From NCBI RefSeq assembly GCF_001310815.1, contig NZ_BAZK01000011.1, forward strand, positions 62,001-126,000: 64,000 bases of DNA, read 5' to 3'. The notes under the pieces are model-generated. The model worked only from the letters and a program-made list of their open reading frames with translations. It did not search any database and was not told the DNA's origin. Positions 48,617 through 59,369 of this stretch are shown in pieces. Positions within the stretch are counted from its first letter, which is position 1, and every line of letters begins with the position of its first letter. Position numbers and translations under genes: made by a program. The stretch comes from Pseudovibrio denitrificans JCM 12308 (GTDB lineage: Bacteria > Pseudomonadota > Alphaproteobacteria > Rhizobiales > Stappiaceae).

Positions 48617-48648
48617 AAAGCCGAAGCGATTAACATCACATCGGCTTT
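48617..48648 (-). terminator. Terminator of the ialB-family gene
   Basis: On the - strand AAAGCCGA and TCGGCTTT pair around a 16-base loop and TTGTCTTTTC follows. It is 28 bases past the stop at 48676. The long loop makes it moderate. Confidence 0.65.
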
Positions 48649-48675
48649 CAGCTTACTTTTTAGAGGAGCGAGGGC

Positions 48676-49203
48676 TTATGGAAGAGCCGCAATCGCTTCT
48701 TTCAAACCAGTCAGGGAAATCGGAATACCGATACCTTCTTCTGGTGTCTCAAAGATAATAAAGGTCGCAGTCTGGCCATTCGTCAGCTTGTCGATCAGGT
48801 CTTTTTCCAACATCGCTTCAGAAACACAGCCGCTTGGAGCTGGCAGACAGCGGATGAAAGGCATACGGCCAACATCTTTGCCATCAACATTCAGGCCAAG
48901 CTGCATAGGCAGCAGAACGCCCAGTGGAGCGAGAATGCGCAAAACGGTTGCTTGCTGGTCAGCCGTCTTAAGAATGATCGCTGTCAGGCCCACGGTATCG
49001 CGCGCAGAATCTGTAACGCTTTGAATAAGAGCACACTGCTCGACGTTGGATCCCGGAGAAGTGGCGCAACGCTGCTGCCAATCACCAAACTCGCCCTTCA
49101 GTTCGCCGAGTGCCTGTTGCGCATAGCCTGCACCGGAAAACCCGACGGTGCCCGCCATTGTCATCGCAACTGTTAAAGTCAGCGTGCGTAAAAACTGCTT
49201 CAA
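48676..49203 (-). CDS. Invasion-associated locus B (IalB) family protein
   Basis: A 175-residue exported protein. Signal peptide MKQFLRTLTLTVAMTMAGTV to about residue 29 (GYAQQ), then the IalB domain: GEFGDWQQRCATSP, CALIQSVTD, LPMQLGLNVDGK, FIRCLPAPSGCVSEAM. The four cysteines probably form two disulfides. IalB was named in Bartonella for erythrocyte entry, but it is broad in alphaproteobacteria and its general role is unknown. The start is TTG at 49203 with GGAGGAAGG upstream. Confidence 0.88.
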   Translation of the reverse strand: MKQFLRTLTLTVAMTMAGTVGFSGAGYAQQALGELKGEFGDWQQRCATSPGSNVEQCALIQSVTDSARDTVGLTAIILKTADQQATVLRILAPLGVLLPMQLGLNVDGKDVGRMPFIRCLPAPSGCVSEAMLEKDLIDKLTNGQTATFIIFETPEEGIGIPISLTGLKEAIAALP

Positions 49204-49747
49204 AAAACCTTCCTCCAGTTCACTGGCTACGCAGTGCCTGTCTCCTCAACCAGCCGGCGAGGGGTGCTTCCCTAAAATATTGGAATACCGCTCCTGATGT
49301 CAAAGCGCAAACTGGCATTATTCGCTGTCCACTTAACTGACGGGGAAGGAGGGTTCCGACTCACTTTGTTCACGCCGAGGTAACGATCCTTTTTGCCGAT
49401 AAAGTGACGATTTGGTGTGTGAAATTAGACGCGTGGATAGAAATGATCGATTTTCTTTATAGGGGAAAGTAACTAGGTGAAAACACCAGAGCGGGCTCAA
49501 AATCCCATTGCATCTGCGGATTTCTTATGTTTTTTGTCACCCACATTGATCAAAGTCAAATGATACTGCGACTTATAGTCGCTATAACCTAAGGGGAATC
49601 GCGTAGAAACCTTATTGGGTTAATATGTCGCAGGGATTCACGCAGGTGTGAGGACTGGTCGGACGGGCCAAAGTGGGCACCCCACGTGCGTGAACAAGAA
49701 GAGGATTGCCGTTTCGGCGGCATTAAGAGGGACAGGGAGCGCAAGAC
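49204..49747. other. 544-bp divergent region before the cox operon
   Basis: No gene. It holds the promoter of the leftward IalB-family gene and of coxB. Visible elements are an FNR/FixK-type box at 49546-49559 and a small dyad GCGACT-TAT-AGTCGC at 49568-49582 followed by TATAAC. Confidence 0.6.
49546..49559. promoter_or_regulatory. FNR/FixK-type operator upstream of coxB
   Basis: TTGATCAAAGTCAA fits the alphaproteobacterial FNR/FixK consensus TTGAY-N4-RTCAA at all ten defined positions. It lies about 190 bases before the coxB start. Such a box usually means oxygen-responsive repression or activation. By its place it may serve coxB or, in the other direction, the IalB-family gene. Confidence 0.65.
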
Positions 49748-50674
49748 GTGATGAAGCTCTTGAAGCATCACCTGGCGGCCGTTGCTGCGATTGTAGCAAT
49801 TGGACTGACGGGTTTTATGGCAGGTGCGGCCAGTGCTGCACAGCCAACGCCGTGGCAGCTGGGTATGCAGCCTGCGGCGACAACAGTGATGGAAGACATT
49901 CGCTGGTTTAACGATTTTACCCTTATCATTATGGCCGGCGTGACAGTATTTGTAGCAATTCTGCTGCTTGTTGTGATGATCCGGTTCCGCAAGAAGGCGA
50001 ACCCAACGCCATCTCGCACTTCACACAACACCATGATCGAGGTTGTCTGGACCGTTGTTCCAATCCTCATTCTGGTGATGATCTCAGTTCCGTCTTTCCG
50101 TTTGCTCTTCAAGCAGCTTGATATCCCTGAATACGAAATGACCATCAAGGCGACTGGCTACCAGTGGTACTGGGGTTATGAATATGCCGACGAAGGCATG
50201 GAAGACGTGTCTTTTGATGCGTTGATGATTCAGGACGACGAGCGCGCTGGCATCATGGCTGAAAAAGGCCTGACAGACGCAGAACTTCCTCGCCTCCTTG
50301 CAACGGACTACAACATCGTTGTTCCAGTCGACACCACCGTGCGTGTTCAGGTGACAGCAGCTGACGTGATCCACTCATTTGCTGTTCCTGCATTTGGCAT
50401 CAAGATCGACGCCGTTCCATATCGCCTCAACGAAACCTGGTTCCGTGCTGATAACACCGGCATGTTCTACGGCCAGTGTTCTGAGCTTTGCGGTAAGGAC
50501 CACGCGTTTATGCCAATCGCCGTTCAGGTCGTGACCAAAGAGCAGTACCAGGCCTGGGCCGAAGCTGCGAAGTCCGACATCGACGAAGCGAACACACTTC
50601 TCGCAAAATTGATTGCTGATGAGAAGAAGGTTGCTGCCACCGCAGCCACCGACGTGAAGGTTGCGTCCCGTTAA
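49748..50674 (+). CDS. coxB: Cytochrome c oxidase subunit II
   Basis: A 308-residue subunit that receives electrons from cytochrome c at the CuA centre. Order: signal-like first segment (to about residue 28, ASAAQ), two helices (FTLIIMAGVTVFVAILLLVV and TVVPILILVMISVP), then the periplasmic cupredoxin domain with ATGYQWYWGYEYAD, VIHSFAVPAFG and the CuA site CSELCGKDHAFM. GGGAG lies before the GTG/ATG pair at 49748-49753; the ATG at 49751 is an equal choice. First gene of the operon. Confidence 0.97.
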   Translation: MMKLLKHHLAAVAAIVAIGLTGFMAGAASAAQPTPWQLGMQPAATTVMEDIRWFNDFTLIIMAGVTVFVAILLLVVMIRFRKKANPTPSRTSHNTMIEVVWTVVPILILVMISVPSFRLLFKQLDIPEYEMTIKATGYQWYWGYEYADEGMEDVSFDALMIQDDERAGIMAEKGLTDAELPRLLATDYNIVVPVDTTVRVQVTAADVIHSFAVPAFGIKIDAVPYRLNETWFRADNTGMFYGQCSELCGKDHAFMPIAVQVVTKEQYQAWAEAAKSDIDEANTLLAKLIADEKKVAATAATDVKVASR

Positions 50675-50687
50675 TCGGGACCACTGA

Positions 50688-52349
<1,662 letters not shown>

Positions 52350-52362
52350 CTGGCCTGAGATT

Positions 52363-52430
52363 ACCGGGGGCGGCCAATGCCCCCGGTGCTAGCCGAAGCA
52401 CAAGACCCGGAAGTGCTCCAATGTTCCGGG
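52363..52430 (+). promoter_or_regulatory. Two tandem stem-loops between coxA and ctaB
   Basis: ACCGGGGGC (52363-52371) pairs with GCCCCCGGT (52379-52387) with a 7-base loop; CCCGGAA (52406-52412) pairs with TTCCGGG (52424-52430) with an 11-base loop. Neither has a T tract. Such hairpins may protect the coxA message or lower transcription of the assembly genes behind it. Confidence 0.65.
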
Positions 52431-52489
52431 AATGAAGCCAAGAACGCTGAAAACAGCACAGGCTTCTCTATCGCGACAGAGGTACAGGC

Positions 52490-53422
52490 ATGACAATGCT
52501 GGATCAGACTCAAGGACTTCAGGAAGACGTTACCGATCTGGGCGGTCGTGGCAGCGTTTCTGATTACATCGCGCTGCTCAAGCCGCGGGTAATGTCCCTT
52601 GTTGTGTTCACAGCAGCTGTTGGCCTTGTCATGGCGCCGGGCAACCAGCACCCATTCCTCAGCTTCATTTCTATTCTCTGCATCGCTATTGGTGGCGGTG
52701 CATCTGGTGCGTTGAATATGTGGTGGGATGCAGACATTGATGCTGTTATGTCCCGCACCAAAAAACGCCCGATCCCTGCAGGTAAAATCACGCGCGAAGA
52801 AGCCTTTGCATTCGGCATGGTGCTTTCTTTCGGTTCCGTCCTGACACTCGGTCTGGTCGCAAACTGGGTCGCAGCTGGCCTGCTGGCATTCACCATTTTC
52901 TTCTACGTTGTCATCTACACAATGTGGCTCAAGCGCAGCACACCGCAGAACATCGTGATCGGTGGCGCAGCTGGCGCGCTCCCTCCAATGGTTGGTTGGG
53001 CTGCGGTCACTGGCGATGTTACTCTGGTCAGCATCGCGCTGTTCATGATCACCTTCACTTGGACACCTCCGCACTTCTGGGCACTGGCGCTGGTTAAAAA
53101 CGGCGACTATCAGGAAGCCGGTGTCCCTATGCTGCCGGTCGTTGCTGGTGAAACCGCAACCCGTCATCAGATCGTTCTCTATTCCCTGCTGCTTCTGCCG
53201 GTTGGTATGTCACCATACTTCTTGGGCTTCGCATCCGCCTTCTTCGGTGTTGGCTCTGCGATCCTTGGTCTGGTGTTCCTTGGCTACGCAATCCGCGTCT
53301 GGAAAGTGCGCGAAGGTGATGCAGCCAAGAAAGCAGCAATGTCTCTCTTCAAGTTCTCACTGTTCTATCTCATGCTGATTTTCGCAGGGTTGCTCGCTGA
53401 GAACATGATTGGTCCGGTCTAA
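52490..53422 (+). CDS. ctaB: Protohaem IX farnesyltransferase
   Basis: A 310-residue membrane enzyme that makes haem O from haem B, needed for the haem a of the oxidase. The Asp-rich site reads [23 protein letters not shown], and the second loop [20 protein letters not shown] is the family signature. Nine helices. Full length. The start could be the ATG at 52490 or 52496. Confidence 0.96.
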   Translation: MTMLDQTQGLQEDVTDLGGRGSVSDYIALLKPRVMSLVVFTAAVGLVMAPGNQHPFLSFISILCIAIGGGASGALNMWWDADIDAVMSRTKKRPIPAGKITREEAFAFGMVLSFGSVLTLGLVANWVAAGLLAFTIFFYVVIYTMWLKRSTPQNIVIGGAAGALPPMVGWAAVTGDVTLVSIALFMITFTWTPPHFWALALVKNGDYQEAGVPMLPVVAGETATRHQIVLYSLLLLPVGMSPYFLGFASAFFGVGSAILGLVFLGYAIRVWKVREGDAAKKAAMSLFKFSLFYLMLIFAGLLAENMIGPV

Positions 53423-53445
53423 CGCACAACAGGAAAGAGAAGAAA

Positions 53446-53601
53446 ATGAGCAAGCAAAAAGCAGTTCTTTCTGAAGAGCAAATCAAGACCCGTCGCGGCC
53501 GTTCTGTGGCGCTTGCAGTCACTCTGGCTGTACTGGTTGCTATGTTTTACGTCGTCACCATCGTAAAGCTCGGCCCGGGCATCATTGATCGCCCGCTGTA
53601 A
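53446..53601 (+). CDS. coxF: CoxF-family small membrane protein
   Basis: A 51-residue protein: a polar, basic head (MSKQKAVLSEEQIKTRRGRS) and one helix (VALAVTLAVLVAMFYVVTIVKL), ending GPGIIDRPL. That helix-plus-GPGI-RP pattern is the CoxF/CtaB-CtaG spacer protein of alphaproteobacterial oxidase operons. Its role in assembly is not known in detail. A ribosome site GGAAAGAGAAG precedes the ATG; ten bases separate it from ctaG. Confidence 0.88.
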   Translation: MSKQKAVLSEEQIKTRRGRSVALAVTLAVLVAMFYVVTIVKLGPGIIDRPL

Positions 53602-53610
53602 GAGACGCTG

Positions 53611-54234
53611 ATGACTGATCAAAACTCAGAAACTGCAGAACAGGTAAAGGCGAAACGCAGCAACGCAACCGTTGCCGTGATTTGCGCTGGTGTGTTCTTC
53701 GGAATGGTTGGTCTGTCCTTCGCTGCTGTCCCGCTTTATCAGCTCTTCTGTCAGGTGACGGGCTATGGCGGAACCACCCAGCGTGCGGAAGAGGCATCCG
53801 AAACAATTCTCGATCGTGAGATCATCGTGAGCTTTGACGCTAACGTCGCTCCGGGTCTGGATTGGGACTTCAAACCGAAACAGAAGAAGGTTCGCGTGAA
53901 GCTCGGTCAGATGACTGAGATCATGTACGAAGCCAAAAGCCTTGCGCAGCAGGTTTCAACCGGAACCTCCACCTTCAATGTGGCCCCTTTTGAAGTAGGG
54001 GGCTACTTCAACAAAATTGATTGCTTCTGCTTTACCGAGCAACCGCTCCAGTCAGGAGAGTCAATCGATATGCCGGTCGTGTTTTTCATCGATCCGGAAT
54101 TGGACAAGGACGAAAGCCTGAAAAACATCAAGGAAATCACCTTGTCCTACACCTTTTTTGAATTGCCGAAAGACGGCGAGGAAGAAACAGCTGCAGTGGC
54201 TTCTCCAAGCGACGCGGCCACTGACAAGCTTTAG
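53611..54234 (+). CDS. ctaG: Cytochrome c oxidase assembly protein CtaG/Cox11
   Basis: A 207-residue protein that delivers copper to CuB of subunit I. One N-terminal helix (VICAGVFFGMVGLSFAAVPL) followed by YQLFCQVTGYGG and a periplasmic beta domain with the copper motif CFCFTEQPL (CFCF) and MPVVFFIDPEL. The tail carries an additional acidic, Ala/Ser-rich end. Full family length. Confidence 0.96.
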   Translation: MTDQNSETAEQVKAKRSNATVAVICAGVFFGMVGLSFAAVPLYQLFCQVTGYGGTTQRAEEASETILDREIIVSFDANVAPGLDWDFKPKQKKVRVKLGQMTEIMYEAKSLAQQVSTGTSTFNVAPFEVGGYFNKIDCFCFTEQPLQSGESIDMPVVFFIDPELDKDESLKNIKEITLSYTFFELPKDGEEETAAVASPSDAATDKL

Positions 54235-54290
54235 GTCGCGAGACGGATCTGCTTTAGCAGAAGCGACCTTTTTGAAATGGGGAGAAAGAT

Positions 54291-55181
54291 ATGGCTGGTG
54301 CGAAGAACCACGATTATCACATTATCGAGCCAAGCCCATGGCCCTTTATCGGGTCTGTTGGAGCGTTGGTTATGGCAATTGGTGCCATTGCGTTTATGCG
54401 GATGGGCGAAGGCGGTATCAACTTTTCGTTAGACCTTTCCTACTGGAAAGGCTGGACTGACTTTCAGCCTATCGGTTTCACATTAAGCGGTTGGGCGCTG
54501 TTTGCCATTGGTCTGGCAATTGTTCTCTACACCATGTTTATGTGGTGGCGTGACACTGTGCGCGAGTCCCGCGAGGGTCATCACACCCGCGTTGTGTCTC
54601 TGCACCTGCGTTACGGCATGCTGCTGTTCATCCTGTCCGAAGTTATGTTCTTCGTGGCGTGGTTCTGGGCGTTCTTTGATGCATCCCTGTTCGCAGGCGA
54701 AGCAGCACAGTTTGGCCGTGTTGAGCACACTGGTGGCGTATGGCCTCCACAGGGCATCGAGACCTTCGACCCATGGCACTTGCCTCTGCTGAACACCCTG
54801 ATCCTGCTGCTGTCCGGTACAACAGTGACCTGGGCGCACCACGCTCTGGTTCATGGTGATCGCGAGGGTCTCAAGTGGGGTCTGATTGCAACCGTAGTCC
54901 TCGGTGTAATTTTCACCATTTGTCAGGCCTACGAATACTCCCACGCAGCCTTCGGTTTCTCTGAGAACATCTACGGCGCAACCTTCTTCATGGCGACCGG
55001 GTTCCATGGCTTCCACGTGATCGTGGGCACCATCTTCCTCGCTGTGTGTATGTTCCGCGCTCTGGCTGGCCACTTCACCACCACCAAGCACTTCGGCTTT
55101 GAAGCTGCTGCCTGGTACTGGCACTTCGTGGATGTGGTCTGGCTGTTCCTGTTTGCAGCAGTTTACATCTGGGGCGGCTAA
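54291..55181 (+). CDS. coxC: Cytochrome c oxidase subunit III
   Basis: A 296-residue seven-helix subunit. Marks are [71 protein letters not shown], and at the end [20 protein letters not shown]. It follows ctaG by 56 bases with GGGGAGAAAG upstream. Confidence 0.97.
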   Translation: MAGAKNHDYHIIEPSPWPFIGSVGALVMAIGAIAFMRMGEGGINFSLDLSYWKGWTDFQPIGFTLSGWALFAIGLAIVLYTMFMWWRDTVRESREGHHTRVVSLHLRYGMLLFILSEVMFFVAWFWAFFDASLFAGEAAQFGRVEHTGGVWPPQGIETFDPWHLPLLNTLILLLSGTTVTWAHHALVHGDREGLKWGLIATVVLGVIFTICQAYEYSHAAFGFSENIYGATFFMATGFHGFHVIVGTIFLAVCMFRALAGHFTTTKHFGFEAAAWYWHFVDVVWLFLFAAVYIWGG

Positions 55182-55239
55182 GCAGCCGGCATTAGCCAGG
55201 AGTAGGTCTGGATCTCAGGCCAAAAAAATCGAAAAAGAT

Positions 55240-55264
55240 AAGGGCGGCGCAAGCCGCCTTTTCT
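55240..55264 (+). terminator. Intrinsic terminator after coxC
   Basis: GGCGGC and GCCGCC (55243-55258) with a GCAA tetraloop, extended by a G-T and two A-T pairs, followed by TTTTCT. It lies 59 bases after coxC and before the DUF983 gene, so part of the transcripts probably stop here. Confidence 0.85.
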
Positions 55265-55328
55265 ATATGTATATGACCTAGGTGTCTGCTGTGCGTTCTC
55301 ACGGGCACCCTTGGATCCGAGGCTCCAC

Positions 55329-55724
55329 ATGAGTGAGAGGAAAAAGACAAAGGCCTTTCAAGGCCTTCCCGCCAATCCATTGTCCGCCGGTCTACGCGGA
55401 AAGTGTCCACGATGCGGGGAGGGGCCATTGTTTCAGGGCCTGCTGAAACTACGGGCGTCCTGTTCCAGATGCGGTCTGACCTATGACTTTGCAGATTCTG
55501 GAGATGGACCAGCAGTCTTTGCCATTCTCATTCTGGGGTTTATTCTTGTTGGTGGTGTGCTGTTTGTCGAGTTTGCGTATCAACCACCATTATGGCTGCA
55601 TATGATCATATGGGCACCCGTCACCGTGGTGTTGAGCGTAACGCTTCTGCGTGTTCTCAAGGGCCTGTTGATCGCATTGCAGTACAAGAACAATGCAGCG
55701 GAAGGAAAACTTGATGATCGCTGA
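55329..55724 (+). CDS. DUF983 protein
   Basis: A 131-residue protein with a zinc-ribbon-like head, CPRCGEGPLFQGLLKLRASC and then SRCG (two CxxC pairs, about residues 28-49), and two helices (AVFAILILGFILVGGVLFVEF, LHMIIWAPVTVVLSVTLLRV). It is a regular member of alphaproteobacterial cox operons between coxC and surf1; function unknown. The ATG at 55329 is chosen over the TTG at 55311. Confidence 0.9.
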   Translation: MSERKKTKAFQGLPANPLSAGLRGKCPRCGEGPLFQGLLKLRASCSRCGLTYDFADSGDGPAVFAILILGFILVGGVLFVEFAYQPPLWLHMIIWAPVTVVLSVTLLRVLKGLLIALQYKNNAAEGKLDDR

Positions 55725-56783
55725 GAGGGAGGTTGGCGATGTATCACCTGATGCAAAGCCTGCGCGCAAAAACGATGTCGAATGGCATGAGGAACCTGAG
55801 CCGGTTCCGGAAAACCCATCACAACACACAAAAAAAAATAAAGATAACGCCGTGACTGATGATCAATTAGAACATGACGATGAAGAGGCTGGAAATGCTG
55901 ACGCGAGCAAGTCCAGACTCATACCGTTTCTGAAGCGCTACTGGATCCTGCACCTGTGCGCTGCAATCGGCCTTGCCATTCTGGCAAATCTGAGCTTGTG
56001 GCAGTTTGATAGGCTAGACCAAAAGGTCGCGTTGATCGAACGTGCTGAGGTGCGTGCAAAAGAAGCGCCTGTCGCCGCACCCGGACCAGGCTCTTGGGCA
56101 GAGCTGTCCAGCGACGAGATCGACTACATGCCAGTCGAAGTCTCAGGACAATTCATCATTGGTGAGCTGTTCTACTTCGATACATTGACTAAGCCGAAAG
56201 GCCGCTGGGAGGACAGGGGTATTTCGTCTACGCACCGTTCATCACCAATGATGGATGGACTGTGCTGGTCAATCGCGGCTTCGTCCCGATTGATCGCAAG
56301 GACTTCAGCACCCGTCTGGGCTCTGCTCCACCGCGGGGTCAGATGACCATCACAGGTCTCGCACGCCGTGCTGAAGTGGCTAGTATGTTCTCAGCTGAGC
56401 CAAACCTGAGCACCAATGAATGGTATGTTCGCGAGCCAAAGGCCATGGCAGAAGCCATGGGCATGCTGGCTGATCAGACTGCGCCATACACCATTGACCT
56501 GCAGGAGACAGTTAGCGTCGCCGGTGATCTGCCGCAGGCGGGTGAAACGCGCATGACGTTCTCCAACAACCACCTGCAATACGCGTTCACGTGGGCAGGG
56601 CTGGCTCTCACCTTGGTGGGCGTCTATTTCGCATTCCTGATCAAGGCTTGGTTCAATCAGGATAAGCCGGTTGTGAAAGACGATGATGAGGATGAAGACG
56701 ACGACTACGACGCGGAAGAAGAGAAGCGAAAAGCGGATCGTTACAAGATGATCTCGGATGCTGCTCGTCGACCTCGCAGGTAG
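55714..56783 (+). CDS. surf1: SURF1-family oxidase assembly protein with acidic extensions (frame break at 56211-56212)
   Basis: SURF1 helps insert haem a into subunit I. The two frames join to about 356 residues: an unusual 70-residue acidic head (NDVEWHEEPEPVPENPSQHT, DDEEAGNADA), first helix LHLCAAIGLAILANLSLWQF, periplasmic part with the central SURF1 segment NRGFVPIDRK, last helix FTWAGLALTLVGVYFAFLIK, and an acidic tail (VVKDDDEDEDDDYDAEEEKR). The repair GAGGGACAGGGG for GAGGACAGGGG gives GQGYFVYAPFITNDGW, the normal sequence. Standard SURF1 proteins in relatives are about 240-260 residues. The start at 55714 overlaps the end of DUF983. Confidence 0.92.
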
Positions 56784-56811
56784 CTTTAAGTTCTTCGGAA
56801 GAGCAACAAAA

Positions 56812-56832
56812 AAGGGGAGCATGGCTCCCCTT
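56812..56832. terminator. Terminator between surf1 and the peroxiredoxin gene
   Basis: AAGGGGAGC and GCTCCCCTT pair over nine bases with a three-base loop. On the - strand six T follow, ending the peroxiredoxin gene; it also lies 28 bases after surf1. Confidence 0.88.
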
Positions 56833-56854
56833 AAACGTTTTTGGGCTGAGACCC

Positions 56855-57340
56855 TTAAAGCTGAGAGAAAATATTCTCAGCAGAAGAAATTGTTGCTTCG
56901 CCTGGAGCCTCTTCGATGTTGAGGGAAGACAGCACGCCATCCTTCACAATCATGGAGTAGCGCTTGGAGCGGATGCCCATGCCAAATGCTGATGCATCCA
57001 ACTCAAGGCCGATTGCCTTTGTGAAGTCCGCACTACCATCTGCAAGGAACAGAATCTTGTCATCTGCACGAGTGTCACGTGCCCATGCGCTCATCACAAA
57101 AGCGTCGTTCACGGAAACCACAGCGATGGTCTCAACACCCTTGGCCTTAATGGCTTCTGCATTGTCGATGAAGCCTGGCAGGTGGTTCAGGTGACAGGTT
57201 GGTGTAAATGCACCCGGAACTGCAAACAGCACCACAGTTTTACCGCCAAACAGCTCTTCACTGGTGACATCAACTGGACCATCTGCACTCATGGTTTTGA
57301 AAGTTACAGCTGGCAGCTTATCGCCCACTTGAATGACCAT
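56855..57340 (-). CDS. Peroxiredoxin of the Prx5 type
   Basis: A 161-residue thiol peroxidase. The active-site motif is PGAFTPTCHLNHLPGF with peroxidatic C49; the Arg in RSKRYSMIV and the WARD segment are as in the Prx5/AhpE-like group. No second conserved cysteine is seen, so it is probably reduced by glutathione/glutaredoxin or another thiol. GGGGAG precedes the ATG at 57340. Confidence 0.95.
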   Translation of the reverse strand: MVIQVGDKLPAVTFKTMSADGPVDVTSEELFGGKTVVLFAVPGAFTPTCHLNHLPGFIDNAEAIKAKGVETIAVVSVNDAFVMSAWARDTRADDKILFLADGSADFTKAIGLELDASAFGMGIRSKRYSMIVKDGVLSSLNIEEAPGEATISSAENIFSQL

Positions 57341-57471
57341 GGAAAACTCCCCAATTTGCTCGCTTGAGGCGTACCTTTGAAAGTGCTTGGGCTTTCAGAT
57401 CAGATACGCTCAGGACTCTGGATGACAACATAGCAGACCCTTCAACTTAAGGTCTGCATCTGAAAAGAAAC

Positions 57472-57523
57472 GGGCTCTAGTTGTAGCCGCGAGCTCTTCG
57501 TTTCGCAAATACAACTAAAGCCC
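57472..57523 (-). terminator. Hairpin after the DsbD-domain gene
   Basis: GGGCTCTAGTTGTA (57472-57485) and TACAACTAAAGCCC (57510-57523) pair along most of 14 bases with a 24-base loop. On the - strand it is followed by GTTTCTTTTC, 11 bases after the stop codon. The loop is long, so moderate confidence. Confidence 0.65.
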
Positions 57524-57533
57524 TTAGAAAAGC

Positions 57534-58391
57534 TTAGTTTGAAGCTGTGGTTTGAGGAACAGAGACATTCTGCGTTTCCTCGAAGGCTCCGTCTTTGGTC
57601 ACAAGCGTCAGGCGCAGCTCAAGCTCACTCACATCTTCGGGCAGACCAATGTAAGGCAGCGTCCAATGGGCCTTGCCCTTCTTCACAGAAGTCAGCTTTG
57701 GCACACCATGGTAGGAGCCGGCAGGGCCCTCAACAAAAAGCTCTGGGGCTTTTTCTTTGGCAGGCACTTTCGCGCTGATTTCAATCTGGCGCTCTTTGCC
57801 TTCACCAACAACCTTGATCTCAGGAAACTGGCTTGGCAGATCACCTTGTGCAATTGGCACCTGCGCAAACGCATCGTTGACCAGCTTGTCGGCAACTTCA
57901 TCTTTCATGGTTGCTGCTGGAAAAACGAGAGAAACCTCAGCTTGCCCAGGAATGCAGATATCCTTACAGATGCCAAAGGTCAGGTTCGCATTCAAAATGG
58001 CCGGACGTGCATCGTCCATCCGTTTGAGCAGCACAGGCAGCACTACTTTCTCTGAATAGATCAGAGATGTGGAAAATCCGTCAGAGTAAGCCTTGGGCGC
58101 CGGGAACATCAGCTCCGCGCTAGCTATATTGACTGAATTAACAAAGCTGGCTTCTGTCGGGATACCGGCTTCACCCGGGTATCTCCAGTAGGTATGCCAG
58201 CCTTCTTCAAGGCGAAATTCAATCCCGCCGCGATACAGGCCATCAGGTGTTGGCTCGCTCGCACGAATAAGACGGACAGCACCACCTTGAACAATTACCC
58301 ATTCAGACACACTTGATGACAAGGCGCTTAAAACAGAGGCGGACAGCACCGCAGCAGCGATGAGGGTCGATTTGAAGAATCTAGAAATCAT
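57534..58391 (-). CDS. Exported protein with the N-terminal domain of DsbD
   Basis: A 285-residue protein. Signal peptide MISRFFKSTLIAAAVLSASVLSALSS, then a periplasmic immunoglobulin-like domain of the DsbD-alpha type: GLYRGGIEFRLEEGWHTYWR and the cysteine pair in FGICKDICIPGQAEVSL (CKDIC). The membrane and thioredoxin parts of full DsbD are absent, so it is a partner protein that needs a separate electron donor such as CcdA. No such gene is in the window. Confidence 0.88.
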   Translation of the reverse strand: MISRFFKSTLIAAAVLSASVLSALSSSVSEWVIVQGGAVRLIRASEPTPDGLYRGGIEFRLEEGWHTYWRYPGEAGIPTEASFVNSVNIASAELMFPAPKAYSDGFSTSLIYSEKVVLPVLLKRMDDARPAILNANLTFGICKDICIPGQAEVSLVFPAATMKDEVADKLVNDAFAQVPIAQGDLPSQFPEIKVVGEGKERQIEISAKVPAKEKAPELFVEGPAGSYHGVPKLTSVKKGKAHWTLPYIGLPEDVSELELRLTLVTKDGAFEETQNVSVPQTTASN

Positions 58392-58431
58392 AGAGTCTAT
58401 TTAAACGGTCCCTTTTCGAATTCCCATTAAG

Positions 58432-58554
58432 ATTGCCTCTCAGACAATCAATGATCCGTGAACAATCCCATGTTTTTCTCACTGATCATTGATCACCGGA
58501 AAAATCCGTGAGTACCTATAATATAATTGCCTCTACACTCAAGTAAGAGGCAAT
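58432..58554. repeat. Cluster of inverted and direct repeats in a divergent promoter
   Basis: ATTGCCTCT occurs at 58432-58440 and 58526-58534, and its complement AGAGGCAAT at 58546-58554. ATCAATGATC (58447-58456) has a perfect inverted copy GATCATTGAT (58484-58493). ATCCGTGA occurs twice (58454 and 58504). The region separates the DsbD-domain gene and yqgE and presumably holds their shared control sites. Confidence 0.6.
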
Positions 58555-58585
58555 CCGTTCGAAGCATGAGGAGAGCGCCCCCAAC

Positions 58586-59179
58586 ATGTCTGGTGAAAAA
58601 CCGGGTTACATTGACGGACAATATCTCATTGCCATGCCCACAATGGAGGATGGCCGTTTTGCCCATTCCGTCATCTACGTGTGCGCTCACTCTGAAGAGG
58701 GTGCGATGGGGATTGTGCTCAACCAGCCGGCCCCTAACATCACATTTGGGCAACTTTTAGGTCAGTTGAACATCATTGATGAGGAAGACGATGACCAACT
58801 GGCGATCGACATTGCTGACCGCAAAGTGTACCGCGGTGGCCCGGTTGATGCTGGTCGTGGTTTTGTTCTTCATTCCGATGATTACTTCCTGGAAGAAACC
58901 AGCCTCAAGATTGAAGAGGGGGTTGTCCTGACAGCCACCGTAGAGGTGTTGCGTGCCATCGCAGCAGGTAAAGGCCCCAAGAAGTCCCTTCTGGCACTTG
59001 GCTATGCAGGCTGGGCGCCCGGTCAGCTTGAGGCAGAGTTGCAGGCCAATGGTTGGCTCACCTGCCAAACAGATCCTTCACTGATCTTTGAAGGTGAAGG
59101 CGATCAGAAGTGGCACAATGCTCTTGAAATTCTTGGTATCGATCCGGGAATGCTGTCCAGCGACATTGGTCACGCATGA
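58586..59179 (+). CDS. YqgE/AlgH-family protein
   Basis: A 197-residue cytoplasmic protein of the UPF0301 family: [59 protein letters not shown] and the late [20 protein letters not shown] are its signatures. AlgH affects alginate regulation in Pseudomonas; the molecular function is unknown. GGAGAG precedes the ATG. Confidence 0.95.
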   Translation: MSGEKPGYIDGQYLIAMPTMEDGRFAHSVIYVCAHSEEGAMGIVLNQPAPNITFGQLLGQLNIIDEEDDDQLAIDIADRKVYRGGPVDAGRGFVLHSDDYFLEETSLKIEEGVVLTATVEVLRAIAAGKGPKKSLLALGYAGWAPGQLEAELQANGWLTCQTDPSLIFEGEGDQKWHNALEILGIDPGMLSSDIGHA

Positions 59180-59369
59180 TCTTACGTGCCTAAACGAGAT
59201 TTCGCCGTGCAACTTCTTAAAATTTCTGCTATTTCCCTGTGCGCACTTGAAACACAAATGCGACTGATTTGGGAATCTGTGTTTGGGTTCCAGCTGAAAA
59301 CCTGAAGAATACCAATAGGGTACGGCACGAAACTACTCTGATTCAGGTTAAGCGAGAAGGGATGTAACG

